A stretch of DNA of 64,000 bases from Pseudomonas sp. CC6-YY-74 (lineage in GTDB: Bacteria > Pseudomonadota > Gammaproteobacteria > Pseudomonadales > Pseudomonadaceae), in assembly GCF_002025205.1 (NCBI RefSeq), contig NZ_CP019947.1, positions 1,805,501-1,869,500 of the forward strand. The letters are read 5' to 3'. The notes below the pieces were generated by a model. The model did not search any database. It was not told where the DNA came from and saw only the letters and a program-made list of their open reading frames with translations. A program made the position numbers and the translations under genes. Positions 48,631 to 57,654 of the stretch are shown here, one piece after another. How positions within the stretch are numbered: position 1 is the stretch's first letter; each line of letters starts with the position of its first letter.

Positions 48631-50181
48631 ATGTCCATCGAGGAGAATATCGCATCCCCATCGCAGGCCTTACCACCAAAGGCCAGCCAGGGCGTATCCG
48701 GATCGAGTTCGGCGCCTACGTTGCATTCGCGCCTGCCGGGGTGGCAAAGGGTATGCGCAGCACTGCGCCGCTTGAGTCGCTCGAGCCAATTCGTCATTGC
48801 CGCGTCGATCATTCTGGGGTTGACCATGACCTTCGTCGGCAACCTCGTCAGTAAGACCATCGAACGCTCGGCAGTGCAGGCGGCAGCAGATACTGGCGCC
48901 TTGTACATGACCACCTTCCTCGAGCCCTATGTACAGGAGCTGACAACGACCAGCAGCCTTTCCGTGCAGACGGCTCAAGCCATTGACCACCTGATGACCA
49001 GCCCCACGCTGAGCGCTCATGTGATCTCGGTGAAAATCTGGAGCCCGGACGGCACAATTCTCTACAGCACCAACAAGGACCTGGTGAACAAGTCGTTTTC
49101 GACAACGGAGATTGCCCTGGCATTACAGGGAAAAACGGTAACCGAATGGGGCGAGCTGGACGAAGCAGAAAATAGCTATGAACGCAGTCTGGGCATTCCT
49201 CTTTATGAAATTTATGCCCCACTGCGCGAGTTCGGCACGGGCCGAATCATTGCCGTTGGCGAGTTCTACGAACTGGCGGAAGTGCTTGAGCAAGAAATAA
49301 ATCAGGTCCGTCGGGAAGTGTGGGTCATCGTTGGCACCGCTACCATCTCGATGTTGTTGCTACTGTTCGCCATCGTGCACCGTGGCGAACGGATCATCGT
49401 ACGGCAACAGCAGGCGCTCAGCGAACACATGCATGAACAGGCCCTGCTGCATGCAAAGAATATCGGCCTGCAGCGTAAAATCACCACCGCAAACCAGGCA
49501 TTCTCGCGCATCAACGAACTCACCCTGCGCCGTATCGGCGCAGACCTACATGACGGACCCGCCCAGTTGCTGACCCTGATCCTCGTCAGGGTCGATGAGC
49601 TCAACACCGTGCAAGGGCGCAACAACAAGAACGGAGCCCAACCGGAAGGAGATGCACTTGAGACAATAAGAAATGCCGCTCAGGACGCACTTCGAGAGGT
49701 TCGCGAAATTTCCCGTGGCTTGGCCCTGCCAGAAATCAACGGTATGAGCTTGCGCCAGGAGCTGGAGCTCGTGGTACAGCGACATCGACAGCGAACCGAA
49801 ACCGAGGTCGATCTCACCTGCATAGCGCTGCCAGAAAACGTGCCGGCACCGCACAAGGTCTGTATCTATCGTTTTATCCAGGAAGCGTTGAACAATTCCT
49901 ATCGTCATGCCGACGCCAAGGGCCAGGCCGTCCTCGTGTCCTATGCCCGGGGACTGCTGACCATCCAAGTGACCGATACCGGGGACGGCATGGAGAGCGA
50001 CAGACTGATGGCCACAAGTGAAGGCAGGACGCGTCTGGGCTTGGCCGGTATGCGCTACCGCGTAGAGTCGCTGGGAGGGAAGTTCCACATCCAATCCATG
50101 CCCGGCGCTGGCACCGGGGTATGCGCGCAATTCAAGCTGGGCTACCGAAACAAGCGTCCCTCTGAGGCGACTAGCGTCTAG
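48631..50181 (+). CDS. NarL/UhpB-type sensor histidine kinase
   Basis: 516 residues from ATG at 48631 (MSIEENIASPSQALPPKASQ), chosen because CAGGAG lies eight bases upstream. A membrane helix (SQFVIAASIILGLTMTFVGN, about 60-82) is followed by a periplasmic sensor of about 175 residues containing VKIWSPDGTILYSTNKDLV and LYEIYAPLREFGTGRIIAVG. A second helix (VWVIVGTATISMLLLLFAIV) and a coiled linker lead to a HisKA_3 dimerisation domain with His307 in RRIGADLHDGPAQLL, and an ATPase domain with IYRFIQEALNNSYRHADA and VTDTGDGM. It faces the response regulator gene tail to tail, with 120 bases between. The signal is unknown. Confidence 0.9.
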   Translation: MSIEENIASPSQALPPKASQGVSGSSSAPTLHSRLPGWQRVCAALRRLSRSSQFVIAASIILGLTMTFVGNLVSKTIERSAVQAAADTGALYMTTFLEPYVQELTTTSSLSVQTAQAIDHLMTSPTLSAHVISVKIWSPDGTILYSTNKDLVNKSFSTTEIALALQGKTVTEWGELDEAENSYERSLGIPLYEIYAPLREFGTGRIIAVGEFYELAEVLEQEINQVRREVWVIVGTATISMLLLLFAIVHRGERIIVRQQQALSEHMHEQALLHAKNIGLQRKITTANQAFSRINELTLRRIGADLHDGPAQLLTLILVRVDELNTVQGRNNKNGAQPEGDALETIRNAAQDALREVREISRGLALPEINGMSLRQELELVVQRHRQRTETEVDLTCIALPENVPAPHKVCIYRFIQEALNNSYRHADAKGQAVLVSYARGLLTIQVTDTGDGMESDRLMATSEGRTRLGLAGMRYRVESLGGKFHIQSMPGAGTGVCAQFKLGYRNKRPSEATSV

Positions 50182-50301
50182 GCGCCTGTCCGAGAATACC
50201 AAGCTTGTCGCTTGAGCCGCTCCGCGCCAACTGAGCCACACGAAGCCCAACAGATCGATGGGGAGTCAATGGCTACTCTTCCGCCAACCGGCTAGTGGCA
50301 C

Positions 50302-51015
50302 CTAATCCATACCACTGCCTGGCGGGAAGGGCATCAGTCGCTGGCTGGCCTGGCGCTGCCTGACTCGCGATGTTTGCTGACTATCCCAGTGGTGCCTGAT
50401 AGCCGTGACCGCCTCAACCCGATTACGCACATGGAGCTTTTGCATCACGCTGGTCATGTAGTGCTTAACGGTTTTTTCGCTCAGCGAGAATTTCTCGGCT
50501 ACTTCGCGGTTGGTCAACCCGTTGGCGACTTCACGGATGATTTGCTCCTCGCGGTGGGTAAGTTCAGCAATACCCTTTTCATCGTCGTTCTGCTTCTTGA
50601 GGTTGCTGATCAGCTTGCTGGCAAAACCTGGGGTGATAAACGTTTGCCCCAGCGCCACGCTCTTAATCGCCTGCACCAGTTCCGGCCCGCTTATACCTTT
50701 GAGCACATAACCTTTGGCACCGGCCTCCAAAGCGGCGTAAGCATCGTCTTCTGATTCGGACACAGTCAACATCAAAACCTTGACCGCTGGCGTCTCTGTA
50801 ACGATGGAACGCACGGCAGCAAAGCTGTCACCGGGCATGTTCACGTCCATCAACATCACGTCCGGCGTGTGTTTGCTGGCAATAGCTTTGGCTTCATCGG
50901 CAGAACCACCCTGCTCCACCACCTCGAACTCGGCAACTCTCCTGAGCGCCGCAGCGACGCCCTGCCTCAAGAGCGGATGATCGTCGACTATGCAAATCCT
51001 TATTCTGGAACTCAT
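50302..51015 (-). CDS. LuxR/NarL-family response regulator
   Basis: 237 residues from ATG at 51015 (MSSRIRICIVDDHPLLRQGV), with GGAGG nine bases upstream; the longer frame to 51216 is not supported. The receiver domain has the acidic pair Asp11-Asp12, the phosphoacceptor Asp57 in MLMDVNMPG and Lys near 108 (GYVLKGISGPE). The C-terminal GerE/LuxR helix-turn-helix is LTHREEQIIREVANGLTNRE and VAEKFSLSEKTVKHYMTSVM. It is the natural partner of the HisKA_3 kinase at 48631-50181. It is divergent to the RpoS-like sigma factor gene, across 280 bases. Confidence 0.92.
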   Translation of the reverse strand: MSSRIRICIVDDHPLLRQGVAAALRRVAEFEVVEQGGSADEAKAIASKHTPDVMLMDVNMPGDSFAAVRSIVTETPAVKVLMLTVSESEDDAYAALEAGAKGYVLKGISGPELVQAIKSVALGQTFITPGFASKLISNLKKQNDDEKGIAELTHREEQIIREVANGLTNREVAEKFSLSEKTVKHYMTSVMQKLHVRNRVEAVTAIRHHWDSQQTSRVRQRQASQRLMPFPPGSGMD

Positions 51016-51297
51016 TAATCGTTCCTCCGTCGCGCCGAACTTTTGACGTGAGTGCAAGCACTTGCCGTACCGCAACGACTTGCCTCTAACAGCCTGCGAC
51101 CTCCTCACCTGCCACGTAATCGCACGCGCGACAGCATCAGAACGGTCATTACCTGTACACCTAGCCAGAACTCGATCAGACCATAGTCCAGTACTTATAG
51201 CAGACCAAGGTCGCACAATTTGACTCGACTTCCGAATCTTCCCGCGAAGCAGGTACTGCTACATCTTAAGGTCTAAAGGAATATCTGGATAAATAAC

Positions 51298-52311
51298 ATG
51301 ACCTTAATATTCGGAAGTGACCTTGCCGCTGACAAACGCCAACAACCTGGCGCTTCTAGCAATTACGCCAATCAGCCTCCCTCGAAGAAGGCTGCAGCAG
51401 CTTCCCTCACGCCGGGCAAGTACAGGCTCAATCCTGCAAAGCCCAATTCTGCAAAGGATCATAAATCCATCGACTACACACAGGCCCTTGATGCAACTCG
51501 CCTGTATTTGAATGAAATCGGATTTTCCTCGCTGCTCACCCCGCAGGAAGAGCAACACTTCGCTCGCCTGACAAAGCAAGGCGATGCGCAGGCACGCCAA
51601 CGTATGATCGAGGGCAACTTGCGCCTAGTGGTGAAGATTGCTCGTGGCTACCTCAATCGCGGTCTGTCCCTGCTAGATCTGATCGAAGAAGGCAATCTCG
51701 GCCTGATCCATGGGGTGGACAAGTTCGACCCCGAACTTGGTTATCGTTTCTCGACCTATGGCACTTGGTGGATTCGCGAAGCCATCGAGCGAGCGCTGAT
51801 GAATCAGACTCGTACCATCCGCTTGCCGACCTATATCGTCAAGAGGCTCTACGCATACCTCGCCGCGGGCCGCGAACTGACGCGCAAGCTCGATCATGAC
51901 CCCTCGAGCGCAGAGATCGCCAACCTCATGGAAAAAAACGTCAGTGAGATCGAAAACATACGCGACTTGAATATTCGCGTGGCTTCGCTGGATACAACGC
52001 TCGGCTCTGAGAAGACCCTGCTGGACACGCTTCCTGACGAACACCCTAACGACCCGTGCGAGTTGGTACAGGACAGCGAGTTGGCACACAGCATCAGGGA
52101 GTGGCTGGCGGAACTCACCGAGAGACAGAGTGAGGTGGTCATACGCCGCTTCGGTTTGCGTGGCAATGAGGAGGAATGCACGCTGGAGGAAATGGGCCAG
52201 AGCATCGGCCTGACACGCGAGCGGATCAGGCAGATTCAGGCCGTGGCACTCAAACGCCTGCGGACCATTCTGGAGAGAAATGGTCTTTCCAGCGACGCAT
52301 TGTTCGAATAA
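51298..52311 (+). CDS. RpoS-like RNA polymerase sigma factor (divergent paralogue)
   Basis: 337 residues. The order is region 1.2 ([20 protein letters not shown]), region 2 ([60 protein letters not shown]), region 3, and region 4.2 ([20 protein letters not shown]), ending [10 protein letters not shown]. This is clearly the RpoS group. The first 50 residues are unrelated to Pseudomonas RpoS and several conserved positions are changed, notably Glu161 in [10 protein letters not shown] where RpoS and RpoD have Gln (Gln437 of E. coli sigma-70, which reads the -10 element). The usual rpoS neighbours (nlpD, rsmZ, fdxA) are absent. It is probably a second, specialised stationary-phase type sigma factor, with its own promoter upstream. 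Confidence 0.88.
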   Translation: MTLIFGSDLAADKRQQPGASSNYANQPPSKKAAAASLTPGKYRLNPAKPNSAKDHKSIDYTQALDATRLYLNEIGFSSLLTPQEEQHFARLTKQGDAQARQRMIEGNLRLVVKIARGYLNRGLSLLDLIEEGNLGLIHGVDKFDPELGYRFSTYGTWWIREAIERALMNQTRTIRLPTYIVKRLYAYLAAGRELTRKLDHDPSSAEIANLMEKNVSEIENIRDLNIRVASLDTTLGSEKTLLDTLPDEHPNDPCELVQDSELAHSIREWLAELTERQSEVVIRRFGLRGNEEECTLEEMGQSIGLTRERIRQIQAVALKRLRTILERNGLSSDALFE

Positions 52312-52346
52312 CAACCTGCGACGTGGAAAGCGTCGCGATCAATACA

Positions 52347-52375
52347 CCAACGCCCCGCAGGTTACGGGGCGTTGG
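52347..52375. terminator. Bidirectional terminator between the sigma factor gene and cysK
   Basis: Stem ccaacgccccg/cggggcgttgg with a seven-base loop, followed by TTTG on the plus strand. It serves the convergent genes at 51298-52311 and 52430-53404. Confidence 0.85.
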
Positions 52376-52429
52376 TTTGAAGCAGTCGGGAAAATAGCTC
52401 TGCGCAGCGCCGCAGCTTCCTTACCGCCC

Positions 52430-53404
52430 TTACTGCAGCAGTTCCTGATCGCTGAACATGTCGCTGAACAACATGCTCGACAAGTAGCGTTCGCCAGAGT
52501 CCGGCAGAATGACCACGATGGTTTTGCCCTGCATCTCCGGCTCGACGGCGATGCGCAGGGCTGCGGCCATGGCTGCGCCGCAAGAAATGCCGCAAAGGAT
52601 GCCTTCCTCACGCATCAGACGTAACGCCACTGCCTTGGAATCTTCGTCGCTGACCTGCTCGACGCGATCGACCATGGCCAGGTCGAGGTTGTTCGGCACG
52701 AAGCCGGCGCCGATACCCTGAATCTTGTGCGGACTGGGCTTGAGTTCCTCGCCGGCGATGGTCTGGCTGATCACCGGCGAGCTGATCGGCTCGACCGCCA
52801 CGGAGAGAATCGGCTTGCCCCGGACTTGCTTGATATAACGCGACACGCCGGTAATGGTGCCGCCGGTGCCGACGCCGGAGACCAGCACATCGACCGCGCC
52901 ATCGGTGTCGTTCCAGATTTCCGGGCCGGTGGTTGTTTCGTGGATCGCCGGATTGGCCGGGTTGTTGAACTGTTGCGGCATGAAGTACTTGGCGGGATCG
53001 GAGGCGGCGATTTCCGCAGCCCGTTCAATGGCGCCTTTCATGCCCTTGGCCGGCTCGGTGAGCACCAGTTCGGCGCCCAGGGCCTTGAGCACCTTGCGCC
53101 GTTCCAGGCTCATCGATGCGGGCATGGTCAGCAGCAGTTGGTAGCCGCGCGCCGCCGCAACGAAGGCCAGGCCGATGCCGGTATTGCCTGAGGTCGGTTC
53201 GACGATGGTCATGCCAGGTTTGAGCACACCACGCTCCTCTGCATCCCAAACCATGCTGGCGCCAATCCGGCATTTCACCGAGTAGGCCGGGTTACGCCCT
53301 TCGATCTTGGCCAGGATGGTGACGCCCGCAGGGCCAAGGCGGTTGATCTTGACCAGCGGGGTGTTGCCGATGGTTTGTGCGTTGTCAGCGAAGATGCGGC
53401 TCAT
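52430..53404 (-). CDS. cysK: Cysteine synthase A (O-acetylserine sulfhydrylase)
   Basis: 324 residues from ATG at 53404 ([20 protein letters not shown]); length and sequence match Pseudomonas CysK. It makes L-cysteine from O-acetylserine and sulfide with pyridoxal phosphate. The PLP lysine is Lys44 in [11 protein letters not shown], the substrate loop is PTSGNTGIG, and the phosphate-binding glycines are in [15 protein letters not shown]. It is cytoplasmic. The open frame upstream to 53506 lacks family similarity. It is divergent to the DUF748 protein gene. Confidence 0.95.
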   Translation of the reverse strand: MSRIFADNAQTIGNTPLVKINRLGPAGVTILAKIEGRNPAYSVKCRIGASMVWDAEERGVLKPGMTIVEPTSGNTGIGLAFVAAARGYQLLLTMPASMSLERRKVLKALGAELVLTEPAKGMKGAIERAAEIAASDPAKYFMPQQFNNPANPAIHETTTGPEIWNDTDGAVDVLVSGVGTGGTITGVSRYIKQVRGKPILSVAVEPISSPVISQTIAGEELKPSPHKIQGIGAGFVPNNLDLAMVDRVEQVSDEDSKAVALRLMREEGILCGISCGAAMAAALRIAVEPEMQGKTIVVILPDSGERYLSSMLFSDMFSDQELLQ

Positions 53405-53521
53405 GGCGAGATCCTTATGCGCGTTCTGCGAAAAATTTAAGAGCCTAAGTCGAGCAAGCGCAGCAGTCCAGCTCAGCGTATGAAGGCTACACTCCAGACC
53501 ATCCACGGTAGTTTTTTATTT

Positions 53522-54610
53522 ATGAGAAACCGCTACGGTGTTCCCATCCGGCTCATGCTCGGCCTCCTTGTTGTCTTGCTGGCCGCGCACATCGCCCTGC
53601 CCTACTTTGTGCGGTATTACCTCAATGCCCAGCTTGCCCACATGGGTGACTACCGCGGTCACATTAACGATATTGACTTGGCCCTGTGGCGCGGTGCCGG
53701 TCGAGTCGAGGGCCTGACTTTCGTCAAAATCGACGGCCAGGTGCCGGTACCTCTGCTCAAGGTCCCAGGGGCCGAGCTGGCACTGAGCTGGAGTTCGCTC
53801 TGGCACGACAGGGCGATTGTCGGGCGGATGACCCTGGAACACCCTGAGCTGAACTTCGTCGATGGCCGCACGGAGCAGCAATCACAGACCGGTGCAGGGG
53901 TGGACTGGCGCGCTCGGCTGGAAGCCCTGATGCCAATCACCCTCAACGAAGTGCATGTGCAAGATGGCCGCGTGGCTTTTCGCAACTTTCAGTCAACCCC
54001 CCCGGTGAACCTGCAGGCCACAGCAGTCAACGCCAGCCTCTACAACCTGTCCAATGTCCGCGATGTCCAGGGCAAGCGAGTGGCCCACTTCGAGGGCCGC
54101 TCACAAGTGCTCGGCCAGGCACTGCTGGAAGCCACAGCCGACTTCGACCCGTTCGGCACTATGGACGAACTCGAACTGCATCTGCGCGTCACCGATGTCG
54201 AACTGACGCGCTTGAACGACTTCGCCCGCGCCTACGGTAAGTTCGATTTCGTCACCGGCAGCGGAAATCTGGTGATCGAGGCCCAGGTGGTCGATGGCCA
54301 GCTGCATGGCTATGTCAAACCACTGCTGCATAACGTCGAGGTATTCGACTGGCAGCAGGACGTGGCGCAGGAAAAGAAAAACCTGTTCCGCTCGCTCTGG
54401 GAGGCCGTGGTTGGCGGCGGCCAAACGCTGTTGAAGAACCAGCGCGCGGATCAGTTTGCCACCCGCATCGAACTCTCCGGCAGCCTGCGCCAGCGGGAAA
54501 TCAGCCCACTGCAAGCCTTTATCGCGATTCTGCAGAACGCCTTCGTTCAGGCCTTGAGCCCCAGTTTCGAGCGCCCCCTGATTGATTCCGATCAAGACGA
54601 GCATCAGTAG
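53522..54610 (+). CDS. DUF748/AsmA-like envelope protein
   Basis: About 362 residues from ATG at 53522 (MRNRYGVPIRLMLGLLVVLL); an alternative start at 53480 adds 14 residues. One N-terminal membrane anchor (LMLGLLVVLLAAHIALPYFV) is followed by a periplasmic domain of DUF748 type: GDYRGHINDIDLALWRGAGR, HPELNFVDG, LNEVHVQDGRVAFRNF, DFDPFG and NDFARAYGKFDF. This family is linked to the AsmA/YhdP group of envelope proteins, but its own function is not established. No operon partner is evident. Confidence 0.82.
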   Translation: MRNRYGVPIRLMLGLLVVLLAAHIALPYFVRYYLNAQLAHMGDYRGHINDIDLALWRGAGRVEGLTFVKIDGQVPVPLLKVPGAELALSWSSLWHDRAIVGRMTLEHPELNFVDGRTEQQSQTGAGVDWRARLEALMPITLNEVHVQDGRVAFRNFQSTPPVNLQATAVNASLYNLSNVRDVQGKRVAHFEGRSQVLGQALLEATADFDPFGTMDELELHLRVTDVELTRLNDFARAYGKFDFVTGSGNLVIEAQVVDGQLHGYVKPLLHNVEVFDWQQDVAQEKKNLFRSLWEAVVGGGQTLLKNQRADQFATRIELSGSLRQREISPLQAFIAILQNAFVQALSPSFERPLIDSDQDEHQ

Positions 54611-54617
54611 CCTGCCC

Positions 54618-54646
54618 GCGGCTCATTCAGTGACTGAATGAGCCGC
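54618..54646 (+). terminator. Strong hairpin after the DUF748 gene
   Basis: Perfect 13-base-pair stem gcggctcattcag/ctgaatgagccgc with a three-base loop, seven bases after the stop codon. No U tract follows, so termination may be weak, but the position is typical. Confidence 0.7.
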
Positions 54647-54744
54647 CTGAGTTCACACTGGCGCCACCTCCGCGTTATAGTCACTTTTTTTAAATACTGA
54701 ACTAGCGGGTTTATCGCCCGCCGATACCGTTCGAGGATTTACCG

Positions 54745-55590
54745 ATGAAGTTCGAAGGCACCCAGTCCTACGTCGCCACCGACGACCTCAAACTCGCGGT
54801 CAACGCCGCGATCACCTTGGAGCGTCCGTTGCTGGTCAAGGGCGAACCGGGCACCGGTAAGACCATGCTCGCCGAACAGTTGGCCGAGTCCTTCGGCGCC
54901 AAGCTGATCACCTGGCACATCAAGTCCACCACCAAGGCCCATCAGGGCTTGTACGAGTACGACGCGGTCAGCCGCCTGCGCGATTCGCAGCTGGACTCGG
55001 ACAAGGTCAACGACGTGCGCAACTACATCAAGAAGGGCAAGCTGTGGGAAGCCTTCGAGGCCGAGGAGCGGGTGATTCTGCTGATCGACGAGATCGACAA
55101 GGCCGACATCGAGTTCCCCAACGACCTGCTGCAAGAACTCGACAAGATGGAGTTCTACGTTTACGAGACCGACGAGACGATCAAGGCCAAGCTACGCCCG
55201 ATCATCATCATCACCTCGAACAATGAGAAGGAGCTGCCGGACGCCTTCCTGCGCCGCTGCTTCTTCCATTACATCGCCTTCCCGGACCGCGTGACCCTGC
55301 AAAAAATCGTCGACGTGCACTACCCAAACATCAAGAAGGACCTGGTGGCCGAGGCACTGGACGTGTTCTTCGACGTGCGCAAGGTGCCGGGCCTGAAGAA
55401 GAAGCCCTCGACCAGCGAGCTGGTCGACTGGCTCAAGCTGCTAATGGCCGACAATATCGGCGAAGCGGTGCTGCGCGAGCGCGATCCGACCAAGGCCATC
55501 CCGCCATTGGCCGGCGCCTTGGTGAAGAACGAGCAGGACGTGCAACTGCTTGAGCGCCTGGCGTTCATGAGCCGCCGCGCCAGCCGCTGA
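54745..55590 (+). CDS. MoxR-family AAA+ ATPase
   Basis: 281 residues. Walker A is GEPGTGKT at 33-40, Walker B is ILLIDEIDKAD near 112, the sensor 1 asparagine is in IIITSNNEKELPDAF and the arginine finger in LRRCFFHYIAF. MoxR ATPases act as chaperone-like remodellers that activate or assemble partner proteins, usually together with a VWA protein. The next gene, 220 bases downstream on the same strand, encodes such a partner. The ATG at 54745 has GAGG eight bases upstream. Confidence 0.93.
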   Translation: MKFEGTQSYVATDDLKLAVNAAITLERPLLVKGEPGTGKTMLAEQLAESFGAKLITWHIKSTTKAHQGLYEYDAVSRLRDSQLDSDKVNDVRNYIKKGKLWEAFEAEERVILLIDEIDKADIEFPNDLLQELDKMEFYVYETDETIKAKLRPIIIITSNNEKELPDAFLRRCFFHYIAFPDRVTLQKIVDVHYPNIKKDLVAEALDVFFDVRKVPGLKKKPSTSELVDWLKLLMADNIGEAVLRERDPTKAIPPLAGALVKNEQDVQLLERLAFMSRRASR

Positions 55591-55813
55591 AAATCGCCCC
55601 AAGGACGGCTGCGCGTCGGCCATGCTGCGTTGAGATCAGGTTCGGACAGTGGCTTGCCACTGAACGCCCTTAGGGCGGCCCCGAAGGGGTGAGCGAAGCG
55701 AATGATGCTTACAGACGTAAATTCCGCGTCCTCACCTGATCTCGCCTTGCCTGACTTTAGCTCGCAGCCCTCGGATCGATTTTTCAAGTCAATGAATACA
55801 AGAGGGTGCAGCC
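55591..55813. other. Spacer between MoxR and VWA genes
   Basis: About 220 bases. It includes a small inverted repeat (cgcccttagggcg) and a 'gaaggggtgagcgaagcgaat' type segment resembling short extragenic repeats of pseudomonads. It may reduce but need not stop co-transcription of the pair. Confidence 0.45.
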
Positions 55814-56992
55814 ATGCTGCTCAACCTGTTCAATGAGATGCGCGCGGCCAAGGTGCCGGTGTCGGTGCGCGAGCTGCTCGACCTGATCAACGCGCTGAAG
55901 CACAACGTGGTGTTCGCCGACATGGACGAATTCTACTATCTCGCCCGGGCGATCCTGGTCAAGGATGAGCGCCACTTCGACAAGTTCGACCGCGCCTTTG
56001 GTGCCTACTTCAAGGGCTTGGAAAACCTCAACCAGCACATCGAGGCGTTGATCCCCGATGAGTGGCTGCGCAAGGAATTCGAGCGTTCGCTGACCGACGA
56101 GGAGCGCGCCAAAATTGAATCCTTAGGCGGCTTGGACAAGCTGATCGAGGAATTCAAGAAGCGCCTGGAAGAACAGAAGGAGCGCCACGCCGGCGGCAAC
56201 AAGTGGGTTGGCACCGGCGGTACCAGCCCGTTCGGCTCCGGCGGTTTCAACCCGGAAGGTATCCGTGTCGGCGATGCCGGCAAGCGCCAAGGCAAGGCGG
56301 TCAAGGTCTGGGACCAGCGCGAGTACAAGAACCTCGACGATCAGGTCGAACTGGGCACGCGCAACATCAAGATCGCCCTGCGCCGCCTGCGCAAGTTCGC
56401 CCGCCAGGGCGCGCAGGAGGAGCTGGATCTGGATGGCACCATCGACCATACCGCCAAGGACGGTGGCCTGCTGAATATCCAGATGCGCCCGGAGCGGCGC
56501 AACACGGTCAAACTGCTGATCCTGTTCGACATCGGCGGCTCGATGGACGCCCACGTCAAGGTCTGCGAGGAACTGTTCTCCGCCTGCAAGACCGAGTTCA
56601 AGCACATGGAGTATTTCTACTTCCACAACTGTGTGTACGAATCGGTGTGGAAGAACAACCTGCGCCGCGGCTCCGAGCGCTTCTCCACCCAGGACCTGCT
56701 GAACAAATACGGCGCCGACTACAAGGTGGTATTCGTCGGCGACGCGGCCATGGCGCCTTATGAGATCACCCAGGCCGGCGGCAGCGTCGAGCACTGGAAC
56801 GAAGAGCCGGGCTACGTGTGGATCAAGCGTTTCATGGAAAAGTACAAGAAGCTCATCTGGATCAATCCCTACCCCAAGGACACCTGGGGCTACACCGCCT
56901 CGACCAATATCATGCGCGAACTGCTGGAAGACAAGATGCACCCTCTGACGCTGCAAGGCTTGGAAGAAGGCATGAAGTTCTTGTCGAAATAA
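55814..56992 (+). CDS. VWA-domain protein (CoxE-like), partner of MoxR ATPase
   Basis: 392 residues. The N-terminal half is helical (MLLNLFNEMRAAKVPVSVRE, FYYLARAILVKDERHFDKFD), with a glycine-rich hinge (GTGGTSPFGSGGFNPEG) near residue 140. The C-terminal VWA fold starts at about 230. Its MIDAS motif is DIGGSMD (Asp239), so the first serine of the usual DxSxS is a glycine; the later conserved VFVGDAAMAPYE is present. The family is found next to MoxR and is thought to work with it in protein maturation. No secretion signal is seen, so it should be cytoplasmic. Confidence 0.9.
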   Translation: MLLNLFNEMRAAKVPVSVRELLDLINALKHNVVFADMDEFYYLARAILVKDERHFDKFDRAFGAYFKGLENLNQHIEALIPDEWLRKEFERSLTDEERAKIESLGGLDKLIEEFKKRLEEQKERHAGGNKWVGTGGTSPFGSGGFNPEGIRVGDAGKRQGKAVKVWDQREYKNLDDQVELGTRNIKIALRRLRKFARQGAQEELDLDGTIDHTAKDGGLLNIQMRPERRNTVKLLILFDIGGSMDAHVKVCEELFSACKTEFKHMEYFYFHNCVYESVWKNNLRRGSERFSTQDLLNKYGADYKVVFVGDAAMAPYEITQAGGSVEHWNEEPGYVWIKRFMEKYKKLIWINPYPKDTWGYTASTNIMRELLEDKMHPLTLQGLEEGMKFLSK

Positions 56993-57654
56993 GCACCCTG
57001 CAATTGGCTCAGGGCGACGGGCGCAATAGATTTGCGCTCTCCCAGTTGTGATGAGCGCAGGATAGCGTGACCCGCGAGCACCAGGCCGAAATGGGCGCCC
57101 GCGCAGCACCTCGCTAACTCCGCTCGGGCCCATCGAAGTAGCCTTCAGGCGCAAAGCCGAAGATCAAAGACAGTCCAAGCAACTGCTTGGGCTGATCCCT
57201 CCCCACGTCTCCAGCTACTCATTGGCCCCCATAGCTCACCGCTGGTCGATGCGCCGAGCGCGGCATCGATGCTCAAACACTCGGCGTTAACGCCCTGCCC
57301 GCAGAGCTCAGTCATAGCCTAGTCGTTGCTCATGCACATGCCTGGAAGCACTGATGGCCGTATAGGCGGTGCTTGAGGGATGCGAGCTAGCACATCGTCA
57401 AAAAACCACCGCTCTCAAAGGGAAGCCGCTGACAAACCATAACTTATTGCTCCAATTGGAAAAATGACATGACTTAAGCCAGGCCAACTCTGTATCAACT
57501 ACTCCTTGCCAGAAACCTAAAACCCCAACTATACCTAAGTACAAGCTCTCCAGTTTTGCACCGAAGAAGGGCATCTCTTTGCATTCGTCCTTGGGTCATG
57601 CGGCCGTTGGCTGCGACTCAGGGTTTCGCAAGCAGCAGTATGGGGGTTCACCAA
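56993..57654. other. Intergenic region upstream of the type I secretion operon
   Basis: About 660 bases without a supported gene. The last 150 bases are more AT-rich and are the likely promoter region of the secretion operon. No known operator was recognised. Confidence 0.5.
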
